19,626 nucleotides of DNA from Pseudomonadota bacterium (GTDB lineage Bacteria; Bdellovibrionota; Bacteriovoracia; Bacteriovoracales; Bacteriovoracaceae): NCBI GenBank assembly GCA_023432655.1, contig JAEYUK010000206.1:1-19626 (forward strand). The letters are read 5' to 3'. A program made the position numbers and the translations under genes. Below the pieces are notes generated by a model that saw only the letters and a program-made list of their open reading frames with translations, did no database searches and was not told where the DNA came from. Positions 1 to 8,964 of the stretch are shown in pieces (the stretch's first letter is position 1; every line of letters begins with the position of its first letter).

Positions 1-205
1 TAAGCGTTCAGAAGATCAGTTTGAGAAAATAAAGAAAATGGACAGTATGAAGATTGATTGGCAGGAAATAGCCGCTTCATCCAATGTTTCTTTCGAATGT
101 AAACAGCGAATCGCTCGTATTAAACCAGATACTTTTGGCCAATTGAAGTTAATTGAAGGCATTCGTCCCGCAACCCTAGCAGTAGTAGCAGCAAAGGCAT
201 TATAA
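1..205 (+). CDS. mnmG: tRNA uridine-5-carboxymethylaminomethyl modification enzyme MnmG (GidA), C-terminal end, partial
   Basis: This is the 3' end of a gene that enters from the left edge, read in the frame whose first full codon is at base 2, with TAA at 203-205. It encodes 67 residues ending in ARIKPDTFGQLKLIEGIRPA. This matches the conserved MnmG tail, in which a Lys/Arg-x-x-x-P-x-T-x-x-Q segment is followed by a G-[IV]-x-P-A motif in the C-terminal helical domain that binds MnmE and tRNA. The family works with MnmE to modify the wobble uridine of certain tRNAs. The stop codon overlaps the rsmG start as TAATG, the usual mnmG-rsmG arrangement near replication origins. The catalytic FAD domain lies outside the window, so the call rests on the tail and the neighbour. 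Confidence 0.88.
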   Translation, partial: KRSEDQFEKIKKMDSMKIDWQEIAASSNVSFECKQRIARIKPDTFGQLKLIEGIRPATLAVVAAKAL

Positions 206-843
206 TGTTGGATTTTTCTATTCGGTACCTAAATGTACTTAAGACTAAGTTAGCGGGTCTCAATCTTACAAATATTCTTGATCCAGATGAGTTTTACCAT
301 AAGCAGATCCTGGATTCGATCAACCCATATCTTCAGTCTGAACTGTTTAAGGGTGAGGTCCAGAAGAGAGGAGTAGTGGTAGACGTTGGATTTGGTGGTG
401 GGTTTCCCATTCTCCCTCTTGCTAAGCTCCTTCCTGAAGTCCAGTTTGTAGGTGTTGAGTCCAAGAGGAAAAAGGTTGATGCCGTCAAACTTATTGCCGA
501 GGACTTGGGACTGACTAACGTAAAATTGGTGCATTCTCGGCTGGAGGATTTTCTTTTCGATCGACCTGCCACTGTCACCTTCAAGGCGGTCGGTACGGTT
601 GGTAACTATCTTCCGATCATTCGAAGAACCACTAGTGATATGACCGTCTTTTTTTATAAAGGTCCGAGCTTCATTGAGCTAGAGAAGAATGATATTGCCC
701 ATGTTGGCCAAGAGTGGAAATTACTCGAAAATCAGCAGATTGAAGTGCCAGGAACTCAACAGAGATTCTTGGTTTCTTTCGCAGCGAAAAATGTTCCACG
801 TGGAACAGCTAAAACGCTTGTCAAACTCTCGGATATTCTCTAA
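205..843 (+). CDS. rsmG: 16S rRNA (guanine-527-N7)-methyltransferase RsmG (GidB)
   Basis: This 212-residue protein is the normal size for RsmG, a cytoplasmic class I SAM-dependent methyltransferase that makes m7G527 in 16S rRNA. The SAM-binding motif is visible at about residues 58-73 as VVDVGFGGGFPILPLA, equivalent to the family's DxGSGxGFPGxxLA. An acidic residue follows in VGVESKRKK at about 83-90, and HSRLEDF at about 110-116 fits the next SAM-contact strand. The ATG overlaps the mnmG stop by one base, and an AGG lies about 7 bases upstream, which indicates translational coupling. The first residue of the glycine motif is F rather than the usual S (GFGGGFP). The 3' part of the gene contains a parS palindrome, which forces the residue run NVPRGT near residue 197. 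Confidence 0.93.
   Translation: MLDFSIRYLNVLKTKLAGLNLTNILDPDEFYHKQILDSINPYLQSELFKGEVQKRGVVVDVGFGGGFPILPLAKLLPEVQFVGVESKRKKVDAVKLIAEDLGLTNVKLVHSRLEDFLFDRPATVTFKAVGTVGNYLPIIRRTTSDMTVFFYKGPSFIELEKNDIAHVGQEWKLLENQQIEVPGTQQRFLVSFAAKNVPRGTAKTLVKLSDIL
792..807. promoter_or_regulatory. parS: parS centromere-like site for ParB
   Basis: The 16 bases TGTTCCACGTGGAACA form a perfect palindrome. They match the bacterial chromosomal parS consensus, TGTTNCACGTGNAACA. The site sits inside the end of rsmG, 75 bp before the parA start. In other bacteria ParB nucleates on such sites near the origin, loads as a CTP-dependent clamp and is moved by ParA. Binding is not shown here, but a perfect 16-mer next to parAB is very unlikely by chance. 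I saw no second copy in the window. Confidence 0.92.
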
Positions 844-846
844 AAA
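818..846 (+). promoter_or_regulatory. possible promoter for parAB
   Basis: TTGTCA at 818-823 matches 5 of 6 bases of the sigma70 -35 box. It is followed after 17 bases by TAAAAA at 841-846, which matches 4 of 6 bases of the -10 box and overlaps the rsmG stop codon. A second AT-rich -10-like hexamer, TAAAAT, lies at 856-861 without a good -35. Either could start a parA-parB transcript separate from the mnmG-rsmG message. This is weak evidence by consensus match only. Confidence 0.28.
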
Positions 847-881
847 TAGGGTACATAAAATCATATATAGCGGGGAACTAA

Positions 882-1727
882 ATGGCTAAAATCATTGCAG
901 TCGCAAACCAAAAAGGTGGCGTAGGAAAGACGACAACTTCTGTCAACTTAAGCGCATGTCTCGCCGCAGCAGAAAAGAGAACTTTATTGATCGATCTCGA
1001 TCCTCAGGGCAATGCCAGTTCATGTCTCGGGGTGGAAAAAGATACTTTTGCCAAGGCCAATATTTATCATGCCCTGATCAACGAAGAGAGCTTCGATAAC
1101 TGCATTTATAAAACTGAGTTACCACTCCTTGATCTTTGCCCATCAAATAATGACCTGGTGGGAGCGGAGCTAGAGCTAGTCCATATGTTTGCTCGCGAGT
1201 CGAAGTTAAAAGTCGCCCTTGAGCCTTTAATGAGCAAATACGACTATATCATTATCGATTGTGCTCCTTCGCTTAACCTTCTTACTGTGAATGCTTTTAC
1301 AGCTGCTCATACTTACCTGGTTCCAATGCAGACTGAGTATTTGGCAATGGAAGGTCTTTCTCAGCTTCTTAATACGGTTCGCCTGATTCGTGCCTCACTT
1401 AATCCGAAACTAAGCCTGGAAGGCATTCTTCTAACGATGTACGACTCTCGTAATAACCTTTGTAAGCTCGTTGCTAACGATCTTATGACCCATTTTAAGG
1501 ACGACATTCTTAAATCGATTATTCCTAGAAACGTGAAGCTTTCAGAATGTACTTCATTCGGTAAGCCGATCATTCTTTACGATATTACTTCAAAGGGAAG
1601 TGAAGCATATCTGTCTCTGGCCCGTGAGATTATTTTAAAGTCAGAGAAAAAACCTGAAACTGCTCAGGTCAAAATGCCATTAACAAACCAGATCCCAAAA
1701 TTTGAAGACTATCAGGTCCAGCCCTAG
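882..1727 (+). CDS. parA: Chromosome-partitioning ATPase ParA (Soj)
   Basis: This 281-residue protein is a Soj-type ParA without the N-terminal HTH of plasmid ParAs. The deviant Walker A motif KGGVGKTTTS is at residues 11-20, with the signature first lysine. Walker A' LIDLDPQGN spans 36-44, and a Walker B-like strand IIIDCAPSL lies near residue 125. The family dimerises on ATP, binds nucleoid DNA nonspecifically and releases when ParB stimulates hydrolysis, pulling ParB-parS complexes. The start is ATG after GGGGA at 872-876 with 5 bases of spacing. parB follows at once and parS lies just upstream, so a complete ParABS set is present. The last 25 or so residues are a low-complexity tail after the conserved LAREI helix. 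Confidence 0.96.
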   Translation: MAKIIAVANQKGGVGKTTTSVNLSACLAAAEKRTLLIDLDPQGNASSCLGVEKDTFAKANIYHALINEESFDNCIYKTELPLLDLCPSNNDLVGAELELVHMFARESKLKVALEPLMSKYDYIIIDCAPSLNLLTVNAFTAAHTYLVPMQTEYLAMEGLSQLLNTVRLIRASLNPKLSLEGILLTMYDSRNNLCKLVANDLMTHFKDDILKSIIPRNVKLSECTSFGKPIILYDITSKGSEAYLSLAREIILKSEKKPETAQVKMPLTNQIPKFEDYQVQP

Positions 1728-1736
1728 GAGATGAAA

Positions 1737-2657
1737 ATGCAAAAGAAACAACCACAACTTGGTAAAGGTATGGCTGCTCTCCTGGGAGGTAATCCTGGAG
1801 CTTTCACTGGTCCTGCCGAAACAGCTGCGGCCCCTGCCGCCCCTATAGAACCAACTAAAAAAGAAGTGCAAATCGAAACCCAGCCGATGCTAGTCGACGT
1901 GGAAAAGATTCACCCTAATAAGGGTCAGCCTCGTAAAATTTTTAAAGAGAAAGACTTAATGGAACTTTCGGAGTCCATTAAAGAAAATGGGGTTATTCAG
2001 CCTATTCTGGTTATTGAAAAGGATGGCGCCTTTGAAATCGTCGCCGGGGAAAGACGTTACCGCGCTTCCCGCCTGGCCGGATTAACAAAAGTTCCTGTGA
2101 TCGTAAAACGCGCGACCAAGAAAGACGTACTTGTTATGTCTATTATTGAAAACGTTCAGCGCTCGGATCTTAACTGCGTGGAAGAGGCACTGGCCTACTT
2201 CCAATTAATGAATGAGTTTGAACTTACTCAGGAAGAAGTGGCAAAAAAAATAGGGAAAGAGCGTTCTACCATTGCTAACTTCCTTCGTATTTTAAAGCTT
2301 CCGAAAGACGTCATCGTATCTCTTCAAAAAGAACTTCTTTCATTCGGTCATGCTAAAATTTTAGTCGGTGTGAATGATGATGAGATGACGAAACGATTGG
2401 CGAATGAAGTGATCACTAAAGGTCTCTCGGTCCGTGAACTAGAAGAACTGGCTAAGAAAAGTAAAAAGCCAAACAAGAAAGGTGCGAACGATAATAAGTT
2501 CATAGCTGAGCAATACACACAATTAAGAAATAAATTAGAACAGAAAACCGGTTACCATTTCGATGTTAAGGCAAAGAAAAACGGAGCTGGAGAAATAACC
2601 ATCAAATTTAGCAACGAAGCCGAATTTAATGATATATTTTCTTATCTAATGAAATAA
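1737..2657 (+). CDS. parB: Chromosome-partitioning protein ParB (Spo0J), CTPase clamp
   Basis: There are two in-frame ATGs, at 1731 and 1737. The AGGAG at 1726-1730, which overlaps the parA stop, touches the first but sits 6 bases before the second, so I chose 1737 (306 residues). The N-terminus QPQLGKGMAALLGG is the short ParA-stimulating peptide typical of ParB, followed by a Pro/Ala-rich linker to about residue 45. The CTP-binding motif GERRYRAS is at about 104-111 and ENVQRSDLN at about 138-146. The parS-reading helix-turn-helix TQEEVAKKIGKERSTIANFL lies at about 164-183. A C-terminal dimerisation region containing KLEQKTGYHFDVKAKKNG ends the protein. The order of domains and the length are standard. 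It should bind the site at 792-807 and bridge the origin region. Confidence 0.96.
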   Translation: MQKKQPQLGKGMAALLGGNPGAFTGPAETAAAPAAPIEPTKKEVQIETQPMLVDVEKIHPNKGQPRKIFKEKDLMELSESIKENGVIQPILVIEKDGAFEIVAGERRYRASRLAGLTKVPVIVKRATKKDVLVMSIIENVQRSDLNCVEEALAYFQLMNEFELTQEEVAKKIGKERSTIANFLRILKLPKDVIVSLQKELLSFGHAKILVGVNDDEMTKRLANEVITKGLSVRELEELAKKSKKPNKKGANDNKFIAEQYTQLRNKLEQKTGYHFDVKAKKNGAGEITIKFSNEAEFNDIFSYLMK

Positions 2658-2675
2658 ACCAAGCTGGAGAAGCTT

Positions 2676-3011
2676 TTGGCCAAGAAAAATGATATTTGCG
2701 CCATCATCGAAGAGGGCTGCAAATTTGAAGGTAACCTCTCGTTTAGTGGTACGGTACGTATCGCGGGCTATGTTAACGGTAGTATATTTTCTAACGACAC
2801 TCTGATTATTTCAGAAGGTGCCGTTATTAATGCCGATATCAACGCCAATATTGTCATTATTTCGGGTTCCGTGAAGGGTACGGTTAAAGCTTCTTCACGG
2901 GTAGAAATAAGACGCCCTGCGCGCTTTGAAGGGACAGTGGCAAGTCCGAGCTTAATTGTTGAGGAAGGAGTTATTTTCCACGGAATTACTAAAATGAAGG
3001 ACAAAAAATAA
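2676..3011 (+). CDS. Bactofilin (polymer-forming cytoskeletal protein, DUF583)
   Basis: This 111-residue protein is almost entirely a bactofilin beta-helix domain. Short repeated strands such as CKFEGNLSFSGTVRIAGYVNG, then IFSNDTLIISEGAV and VIISGSVKGTV, carry the regular hydrophobic/glycine pattern of the family. Bactofilins self-assemble without nucleotide into filaments at the membrane or poles and scaffold cell-wall enzymes or, in Myxococcus, the ParABS apparatus. The start is TTG, since no in-frame ATG precedes the domain. GGAG at 2666-2669 lies 6 bases before it. The gene follows parB by 18 bases and ends before the ATP synthase promoter, so it most likely shares the parAB transcript. 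That makes an origin-anchoring role attractive, but the role is inferred from position. Confidence 0.9.
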   Translation: MAKKNDICAIIEEGCKFEGNLSFSGTVRIAGYVNGSIFSNDTLIISEGAVINADINANIVIISGSVKGTVKASSRVEIRRPARFEGTVASPSLIVEEGVIFHGITKMKDKK

Positions 3012-3035
3012 CACGCCTAAACAGGCCCAAACTCC

Positions 3036-3064
3036 TTGACGAAAACCCCCCTTCAGCTTACAAA
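3036..3064 (+). promoter_or_regulatory. Candidate sigma70 promoter of the ATP synthase operon
   Basis: TTGACG at 3036-3041 matches 5 of 6 bases of the -35 box. After exactly 17 bases comes TACAAA at 3059-3064, which matches 4 of 6 bases of the -10 box. Transcription would start near 3071, leaving a leader of about 35 bases before atpF'. It lies in the only sizeable gap, 94 bases, between the bactofilin and the seven-gene atp run. The call rests on consensus matching and position only. Confidence 0.42.
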
Positions 3065-3105
3065 ATTACTGAAAATTAATACGCTTCATTTTTAAGGTTT
3101 AACTA

Positions 3106-3549
3106 ATGGAAACATTTACGGCCATCTTCACTCAATTGGGTGTGGATAACTCGCTTGTCCCTCAGTTTGTCATTATCCTCGTAGGCTTCATTCTTGCTCA
3201 CTTTCTTTTTTTAGGAAAACTTCAGGAAGTCATTGAGACTCGTGAAGAAAAAACAGTGAAGCTTGAAAGCAGCGCTGATGAGACAATTGAAAAAGTTCAG
3301 AAAATGCAAACTCAATACAAAGTAAAAATTGAGGAAGCTAATCGTGAAGCTTTGAAAAACGCTTCTGATAAAAAGCAAAAAATTTCTCAAAACTATACTG
3401 ACCAATATAAGCAAACTGAAAAAGAAGTTAGTGCTTTCGTTGATCAGTCTCGTAACGAGTTTTCAAAAGAAGTTGCTGGTAACAAAGATAAGTATATGGC
3501 GGAAGCCGATGCTCTTGCCCAGTCATTAGTTCAAAAGATTATTCAATAA
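3106..3549 (+). CDS. atpF': F-type ATP synthase subunit b' (first b-type stalk subunit)
   Basis: This 147-residue protein has one N-terminal membrane helix (about residues 19-37, LVPQFVIILVGFILAHFLFL), then a basic switch and a long charged coiled coil to the C-terminus. That is the architecture of the peripheral-stalk b subunit. Paired with a second b-type gene immediately downstream, it fits the b'/b heterodimer arrangement of several proteobacterial and photosynthetic lineages. It links the membrane a subunit to delta at the top of F1. The gap to the next gene is a few bases. Which of the two is formally b' is by position: the first, shorter one without a signal peptide is called b'. The 5' end of the gene contains one perfect DnaA-box 9-mer at 3141-3149. 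Confidence 0.85.
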   Translation: METFTAIFTQLGVDNSLVPQFVIILVGFILAHFLFLGKLQEVIETREEKTVKLESSADETIEKVQKMQTQYKVKIEEANREALKNASDKKQKISQNYTDQYKQTEKEVSAFVDQSRNEFSKEVAGNKDKYMAEADALAQSLVQKIIQ

Positions 3550-3557
3550 GGATGTCT

Positions 3558-4091
3558 ATGCGTTTTTGGACAGCTTACGCTCTACTCGCTCTAAGTATCA
3601 CTAAGGCCTACGCTGCAGGCGGCGCTGGCGGATCAATCACCGATCTCATTGCCCCAACAATCAACGTTGGAATTCTATTGGGTGTATTGGTTTGGAAATT
3701 AAAAGGTCCCCTTAAAAACCATTTCAACTCTAAATCTGAAGAAGTATCGAATACCCTTGAGCGCGCTAATTTAAAATCAAGAGAAGCTCAAATCATGCTT
3801 GAAGGTGAAGAGCGCAAGCTTGCTAACCTTGAGAATGAAATCAGATCTATTCATCAGAATTCAGATAACGACGTTCTCTCATTTGAAAAGAAGATGTCGA
3901 AAGAGACTGAAGATAAAACTCATAAGTTAAAATCAGATGCTACGTTAAAAATCCAGGCCGATAAGAAAGCTATTATGGATGAGCTTAACACTGAGCTTTT
4001 AAACCAAGTTATCTCAAAAACTAAAACGACTATCAAAACCAATAAAGATTATCAGAATAAAGTTTCTTCGAAACTGATTCAAGGGCTATAA
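3558..4091 (+). CDS. atpF: F-type ATP synthase subunit b, with predicted cleavable signal peptide
   Basis: In-frame ATGs occur at 3552 and 3558. The AAGGA at 3548-3552 overlaps the first but is well spaced from the second, so I chose 3558 (177 residues). The N-terminus MRFWTAYALLALSITKAYAA looks like a Sec signal peptide with an AYA|A cleavage site. It is followed by a Gly-rich linker and a second hydrophobic segment (about residues 27-46, LIAPTINVGILLGVLVWKL). The rest is the charged coiled coil of subunit b. It should pair with b' to form the peripheral stalk. The extra leader is unusual against the E. coli b subunit, which has a single membrane anchor; see the findings. atpH starts one base after the stop. 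Confidence 0.87.
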   Translation: MRFWTAYALLALSITKAYAAGGAGGSITDLIAPTINVGILLGVLVWKLKGPLKNHFNSKSEEVSNTLERANLKSREAQIMLEGEERKLANLENEIRSIHQNSDNDVLSFEKKMSKETEDKTHKLKSDATLKIQADKKAIMDELNTELLNQVISKTKTTIKTNKDYQNKVSSKLIQGL

Positions 4092-4092
4092 G

Positions 4093-4632
4093 ATGAAAGA
4101 ACAAGCCGTTGCCAAAGTTTATGCCAAGTCTCTTTTAGAGCTTGGAGATGAAAAGAAAGTTCAGATTGCAGATGAACTAACCAAGTTAACTGAAGTCATT
4201 AACAAGTCTAACGAGCTTGAAAATGTCATGTTCCTTGAACTCTTCACTCTTGAAGAGAAGAAAGTAGTATTTACAGAGGTTGCTGCAAAACTTGGCCTCT
4301 CTCCAATTACAACTGAAACAATTAAATTCCTTATCGATGAAAAAAGAATCGGCATTCTTCCAATGATCATCAAAGAAGTGATCGTGTTGGATGACGAAAG
4401 AAAAGGTTTCATGAAAGGAACAATTGAAGGCACCGACGTTCAAGTCGACCCTGCTTTCAAAGCAAAAATTGAAACATTTCTAAAAAACAAGTTCGGTAAA
4501 GAGCCTAACTTGGAATACGTGCAGAACCCGAATCTTTCAGCTGGTTATAAAGTAACAGTGGAAGATCTTCAGTTAGATGCTTCTTTAGATAATCAGTTAG
4601 AACAATTTAAACAATCAATTCTTGGCGAATAA
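4093..4632 (+). CDS. atpH: F-type ATP synthase subunit delta (OSCP-like)
   Basis: This 179-residue protein is the normal length for the delta subunit, which caps F1 and joins it to the b/b' stalk. The N-terminus QAVAKVYAKSLLELGDEKK matches the conserved 'A..YA.aL...A' start of the family's N-terminal helical domain. The end, LSAGYKVTVEDLQLDASLDNQLEQF, matches the conserved C-terminal pattern of a glycine, a strand with hydrophobic residues, and D.S...QL..... It starts one base after atpF. AAGGG at 4081-4085 inside the atpF end gives 7 bases of spacing, so translation is coupled. The family is weakly conserved, but the position between atpF and atpA makes the call firm. Confidence 0.92.
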   Translation: MKEQAVAKVYAKSLLELGDEKKVQIADELTKLTEVINKSNELENVMFLELFTLEEKKVVFTEVAAKLGLSPITTETIKFLIDEKRIGILPMIIKEVIVLDDERKGFMKGTIEGTDVQVDPAFKAKIETFLKNKFGKEPNLEYVQNPNLSAGYKVTVEDLQLDASLDNQLEQFKQSILGE

Positions 4633-4659
4633 TAACCCCAAAAAGGGAAGGGATTTTAG

Positions 4660-6174
4660 ATGAGTACATCAATCAGACCTGAAGAAATCACAGGCATCAT
4701 TAAAGAGAGAATTGCAAACTTTGAGTCTCGCTTACAGATGAATGAAATTGGAACAGTCCTCACAATTGGTGATGGTGTGGCCCGCGTTTTTGGTTTAAAA
4801 AACGTACTTGCTGGAGAACTTGTTGAGTTCGAAGGCGGAGTTAAGGGTATGGTTCTTAACCTAGAAGCTAATAACGTTGGTATCGTGGTTCTTGGTAACG
4901 ACGAATCAATTAAAGAAGGTTCAACAGTCAAACGTACTGAAAAAATCGTTTCTGTTCCTGTTGGTGACGCTCTTCTTGGCCGCGTAGTTAACGCTATCGG
5001 TGAGCCAATTGATGGTCAGGGCGAAATTAAAGCTACTGAATTCCGTAACGTTGAAGTTAAAGCTCCAGGGATCATTGCTCGTAAATCAGTTCACGAGCCA
5101 ATGCAAACTGGTATTAAAGCAATCGACGCCATGATTCCAATCGGTCGTGGTCAGCGTGAGCTTATCATTGGTGACCGTAAGACTGGTAAGACAGCTGTTG
5201 CGGTTGACACTATCATTAACCAAAAAGGTAAAGGCGTTGTTTGCGTTTACGTGGCCATCGGTCAGAAGCAATCAACTGTACGTCAGGTTTACCAAAAGCT
5301 TCTTGAAGCTGGTGCACTTGAATATACTATCATCGTTTCAGCGACAGCTTCTCACTCAGCTCCGCTTCAGTACCTAGCTCCATACTCTGGTTGTGCTATG
5401 GCCGAGTACTACCGTGATGCTGGTAAGCACGCTCTTATCGTATACGATGACTTAACAAAACAATCACAAGCTTACCGTCAGCTTTCACTTCTTCTTCGTC
5501 GTCCACCAGGACGTGAAGCGTTCCCTGGAGACGTATTCTACATTCACTCTCGTCTTCTAGAGCGTGCTTGTAAAGTTAACGATGAACTAGGCGCTGGTTC
5601 ACTCACAGCTCTTCCAATCATTGAAACTCAAGAAGGTGACGTTGCGGCCTATATTCCTACCAACGTTATTTCAATTACAGACGGTCAGATCTATCTTGAA
5701 TCAGATCTATTCAACTCTGGTATCCGTCCAGCGGTAAACGTTGGTCTTTCGGTTTCTCGAGTGGGTGGTTCGGCTCAGATTAAAGCAATGAAAAAAGTTG
5801 CTGGTACTCTTCGTCTTGATCTTGCTCAGTATCGTGAACTTGCAGCGTTTGCTCAGTTTGGTTCTGACCTTGATGAAGCGACTCAAAGACAGCTTAACCG
5901 TGGTGCACGTCTCGTTGAACTTCTTAAACAAGCTCAATACTCACCAATGGATGTTATCGATCAATCGGTATCAATTTTTGCTGCTACTAAAGGTTTCTTC
6001 GACACTATCCCTGTGAACAAAATTCAACAGGTAGAAAAAGACCTTATGGAAGTGTTCAACAGCCGTCATGCAGATCTTATGAATGCAATGAGAGCTGAAA
6101 AACAAATGTCAGCTGAAAATGAAGCTAAGGTTGTAGAAATCGTTAAGAATTTCGTTGCAAGCTACAAGGCTTAA
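4660..6174 (+). CDS. atpA: F-type ATP synthase subunit alpha
   Basis: This 504-residue protein is full length for F1 alpha, the noncatalytic nucleotide-binding subunit. The N-terminal beta-barrel begins at the [16 protein letters not shown] segment. The P-loop GDRKTGKT is at 171-178. The conserved VSRVGGSAQ, carrying the arginine finger that reaches the beta active site, lies near residue 365. [24 protein letters not shown] wording is otherwise standard ('[14 protein letters not shown]'). AAGGGA at 4648-4653 sits 6 bases before the ATG. The gap after atpH is 27 bases, the longest inside the operon. No unusual residues were seen in the motifs checked. Confidence 0.97.
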   Translation: MSTSIRPEEITGIIKERIANFESRLQMNEIGTVLTIGDGVARVFGLKNVLAGELVEFEGGVKGMVLNLEANNVGIVVLGNDESIKEGSTVKRTEKIVSVPVGDALLGRVVNAIGEPIDGQGEIKATEFRNVEVKAPGIIARKSVHEPMQTGIKAIDAMIPIGRGQRELIIGDRKTGKTAVAVDTIINQKGKGVVCVYVAIGQKQSTVRQVYQKLLEAGALEYTIIVSATASHSAPLQYLAPYSGCAMAEYYRDAGKHALIVYDDLTKQSQAYRQLSLLLRRPPGREAFPGDVFYIHSRLLERACKVNDELGAGSLTALPIIETQEGDVAAYIPTNVISITDGQIYLESDLFNSGIRPAVNVGLSVSRVGGSAQIKAMKKVAGTLRLDLAQYRELAAFAQFGSDLDEATQRQLNRGARLVELLKQAQYSPMDVIDQSVSIFAATKGFFDTIPVNKIQQVEKDLMEVFNSRHADLMNAMRAEKQMSAENEAKVVEIVKNFVASYKA

Positions 6175-6191
6175 TTTAAGGATTAAAGACC

Positions 6192-7061
6192 ATGGCAAAC
6201 ATTAAAGACTTAAAGATAAAGATCAAAAGTACCAAAGGTACTTTTAAGATCACAAAGGCCATGAAGCTTGTATCAGCTGCAAAGTTGAACAAGGCCCAGG
6301 TCCGAATCTTAGGTCTTCGCCCATACTCAGTAGAGCTTGAAGAAACTGTGAGAACAGTTTCAGCTCTAGCTGCAAACTATACGAATGATTACTTCACAGC
6401 GAAGGAAAATCCAAAAAGTGTAGTATTGGTAATTTCATCTGATAAAGGTCTTTGCGGTGGGTACAACTCATCTTTAGCAAAAACCATCAGACGCTTTACC
6501 GAAGAAAACAGCGGCGAAGATCTGAAGTTCTTCTTCATTGGCAAAAAAGTACGTGAACTTATTCAGAAAGAAGTAAATGTTGGTAAGGCCTATACTTTTG
6601 CAAAGGCCGAGCCTTCTTACGAAGAAGTTCGTAAGGTTGCTGATGAATTAGGTGCGATGTTTATTAATGGTGAAGTTGGTAAAGTTTATGTGGCTTACAA
6701 CTCATTCATTTCGGCCATTGCTTTTGATTCAAAAGTTAGACAACTACTTCCGATGCAGGTATCTGCTTCTGATAAAGAAACCATCAAGTCTAAGTACCCT
6801 TATGACTTTAAATATGAGCCAGGTGCGGAACAAATTCTGGACACTTTAGTGCCAGAGGTTTATCTCACTACGGTTTATACATGCGTACTAGATGCTATTG
6901 CTTCCGAGCACGGCTCTCGTATGAATGCGATGGAAAACGCATCGAAGAACAGTAAAGAAGTAATTAAAAAGTTATCACTAAAAATGAATAAGATGAGACA
7001 GGCGAGAATTACAACCGAGTTAACCGAAGTTGTAGCTGGTGCTGAATCTCTAAACGGTTAA
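6192..7061 (+). CDS. atpG: F-type ATP synthase subunit gamma (central rotor shaft)
   Basis: This 289-residue protein is standard for gamma, the asymmetric coiled-coil shaft that turns inside the alpha/beta hexamer. The N-terminal helix signature IKSTKGTFKITKAMKLVSAA matches the family's 'KITKAMKMVSAAK'. SSDKGLCGGYNS near residue 81 is the conserved Rossmann-like core motif. The C-terminal helix contains ASEHGSRMNAMENASKN and ends in RQARITTELTEVVAGAES, both hallmark stretches. AAGG lies about 10 bases upstream of the ATG. The atpD ribosome-binding site overlaps its stop codon, so the genes are tightly coupled. Confidence 0.96.
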   Translation: MANIKDLKIKIKSTKGTFKITKAMKLVSAAKLNKAQVRILGLRPYSVELEETVRTVSALAANYTNDYFTAKENPKSVVLVISSDKGLCGGYNSSLAKTIRRFTEENSGEDLKFFFIGKKVRELIQKEVNVGKAYTFAKAEPSYEEVRKVADELGAMFINGEVGKVYVAYNSFISAIAFDSKVRQLLPMQVSASDKETIKSKYPYDFKYEPGAEQILDTLVPEVYLTTVYTCVLDAIASEHGSRMNAMENASKNSKEVIKKLSLKMNKMRQARITTELTEVVAGAESLNG

Positions 7062-8492
<1,431 letters not shown>

Positions 8493-8494
8493 TT

Positions 8495-8908
8495 ATGGCA
8501 TCAGCCTTTAAACTCAACCTTTTCACACCCAAAGGTGTTGTGATCAAAGAACTTGAGTGTAATGACATTGTAATTCCAACGGTGCGCGGGGAGATTAACA
8601 TTCTCCCTGAACATACTCACATCCTGACCGAGCTTTCGACGGGGATTTTGACGGCCAAGACTCCATCGGGGACTCGTCACTTTTCAGTAACTGCTGGTTT
8701 ATGTCGAGTATTACAAGATACTGTGACTATCCTATCGTTCACTTCAGAGAAAGCTGAAGATATCGATTTGGAGCGTGCTAAGGCCGCTAAGGCCAAGGCC
8801 CATGATCGCTTATCTGGTAAGGAATCACTATCGGATGTGGACTTGATTAAGTTCCGCCGTAAAATGGAAAGAGCTGAGCTTCGCTTACGCCTTGCTAATT
8901 TAAAGTAA
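8495..8908 (+). CDS. atpC: F-type ATP synthase subunit epsilon
   Basis: This 137-residue protein fits epsilon, the small rotor subunit that binds gamma and can inhibit hydrolysis. The N-terminal beta-sandwich shows FTPKGVVIKELECNDIVIPT and the conserved GEINILPEHTHILTELSTG, close to the family's 'G.iGILPgHapll..L..G'. A helical hairpin rich in Ala, Lys and Glu follows from about residue 85, as in long-form epsilons. It starts two bases after the atpD stop. AAGGGAAG at the end of atpD serves as its ribosome-binding site. It is the last gene of the operon and is followed by a strong terminator. Confidence 0.94.
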   Translation: MASAFKLNLFTPKGVVIKELECNDIVIPTVRGEINILPEHTHILTELSTGILTAKTPSGTRHFSVTAGLCRVLQDTVTILSFTSEKAEDIDLERAKAAKAKAHDRLSGKESLSDVDLIKFRRKMERAELRLRLANLK

Positions 8909-8914
8909 TCTAAG

Positions 8915-8941
8915 AACCCCGCCGAAAGCGGGGTTTTTTTT
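8915..8941 (+). terminator. Rho-independent terminator of the ATP synthase operon
   Basis: CCCCGC at 8917-8922 pairs with GCGGGG at 8928-8933 around a 5-base CGAAA loop. Two further A-T pairs extend the stem, and an uninterrupted run of 8 T follows (8934-8941). It begins 6 bases after the atpC stop, so it ends the atp transcript. Confidence 0.95.
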
Positions 8942-8964
8942 ATCCTCTTATGTATTTGGTTACG

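Noticed and set aside
250..534. Minus-strand open frames across rsmG and other long genes
   Set aside because: They overlap well-supported genes, lack ribosome-binding sites and have compositions typical of antisense frames.
3015..3026. Small inverted repeat GCCT-AAAC-AGGC after the bactofilin
   Set aside because: The stem has only 4 base pairs and no T-run follows, so it does not qualify as a terminator for parAB-bactofilin.
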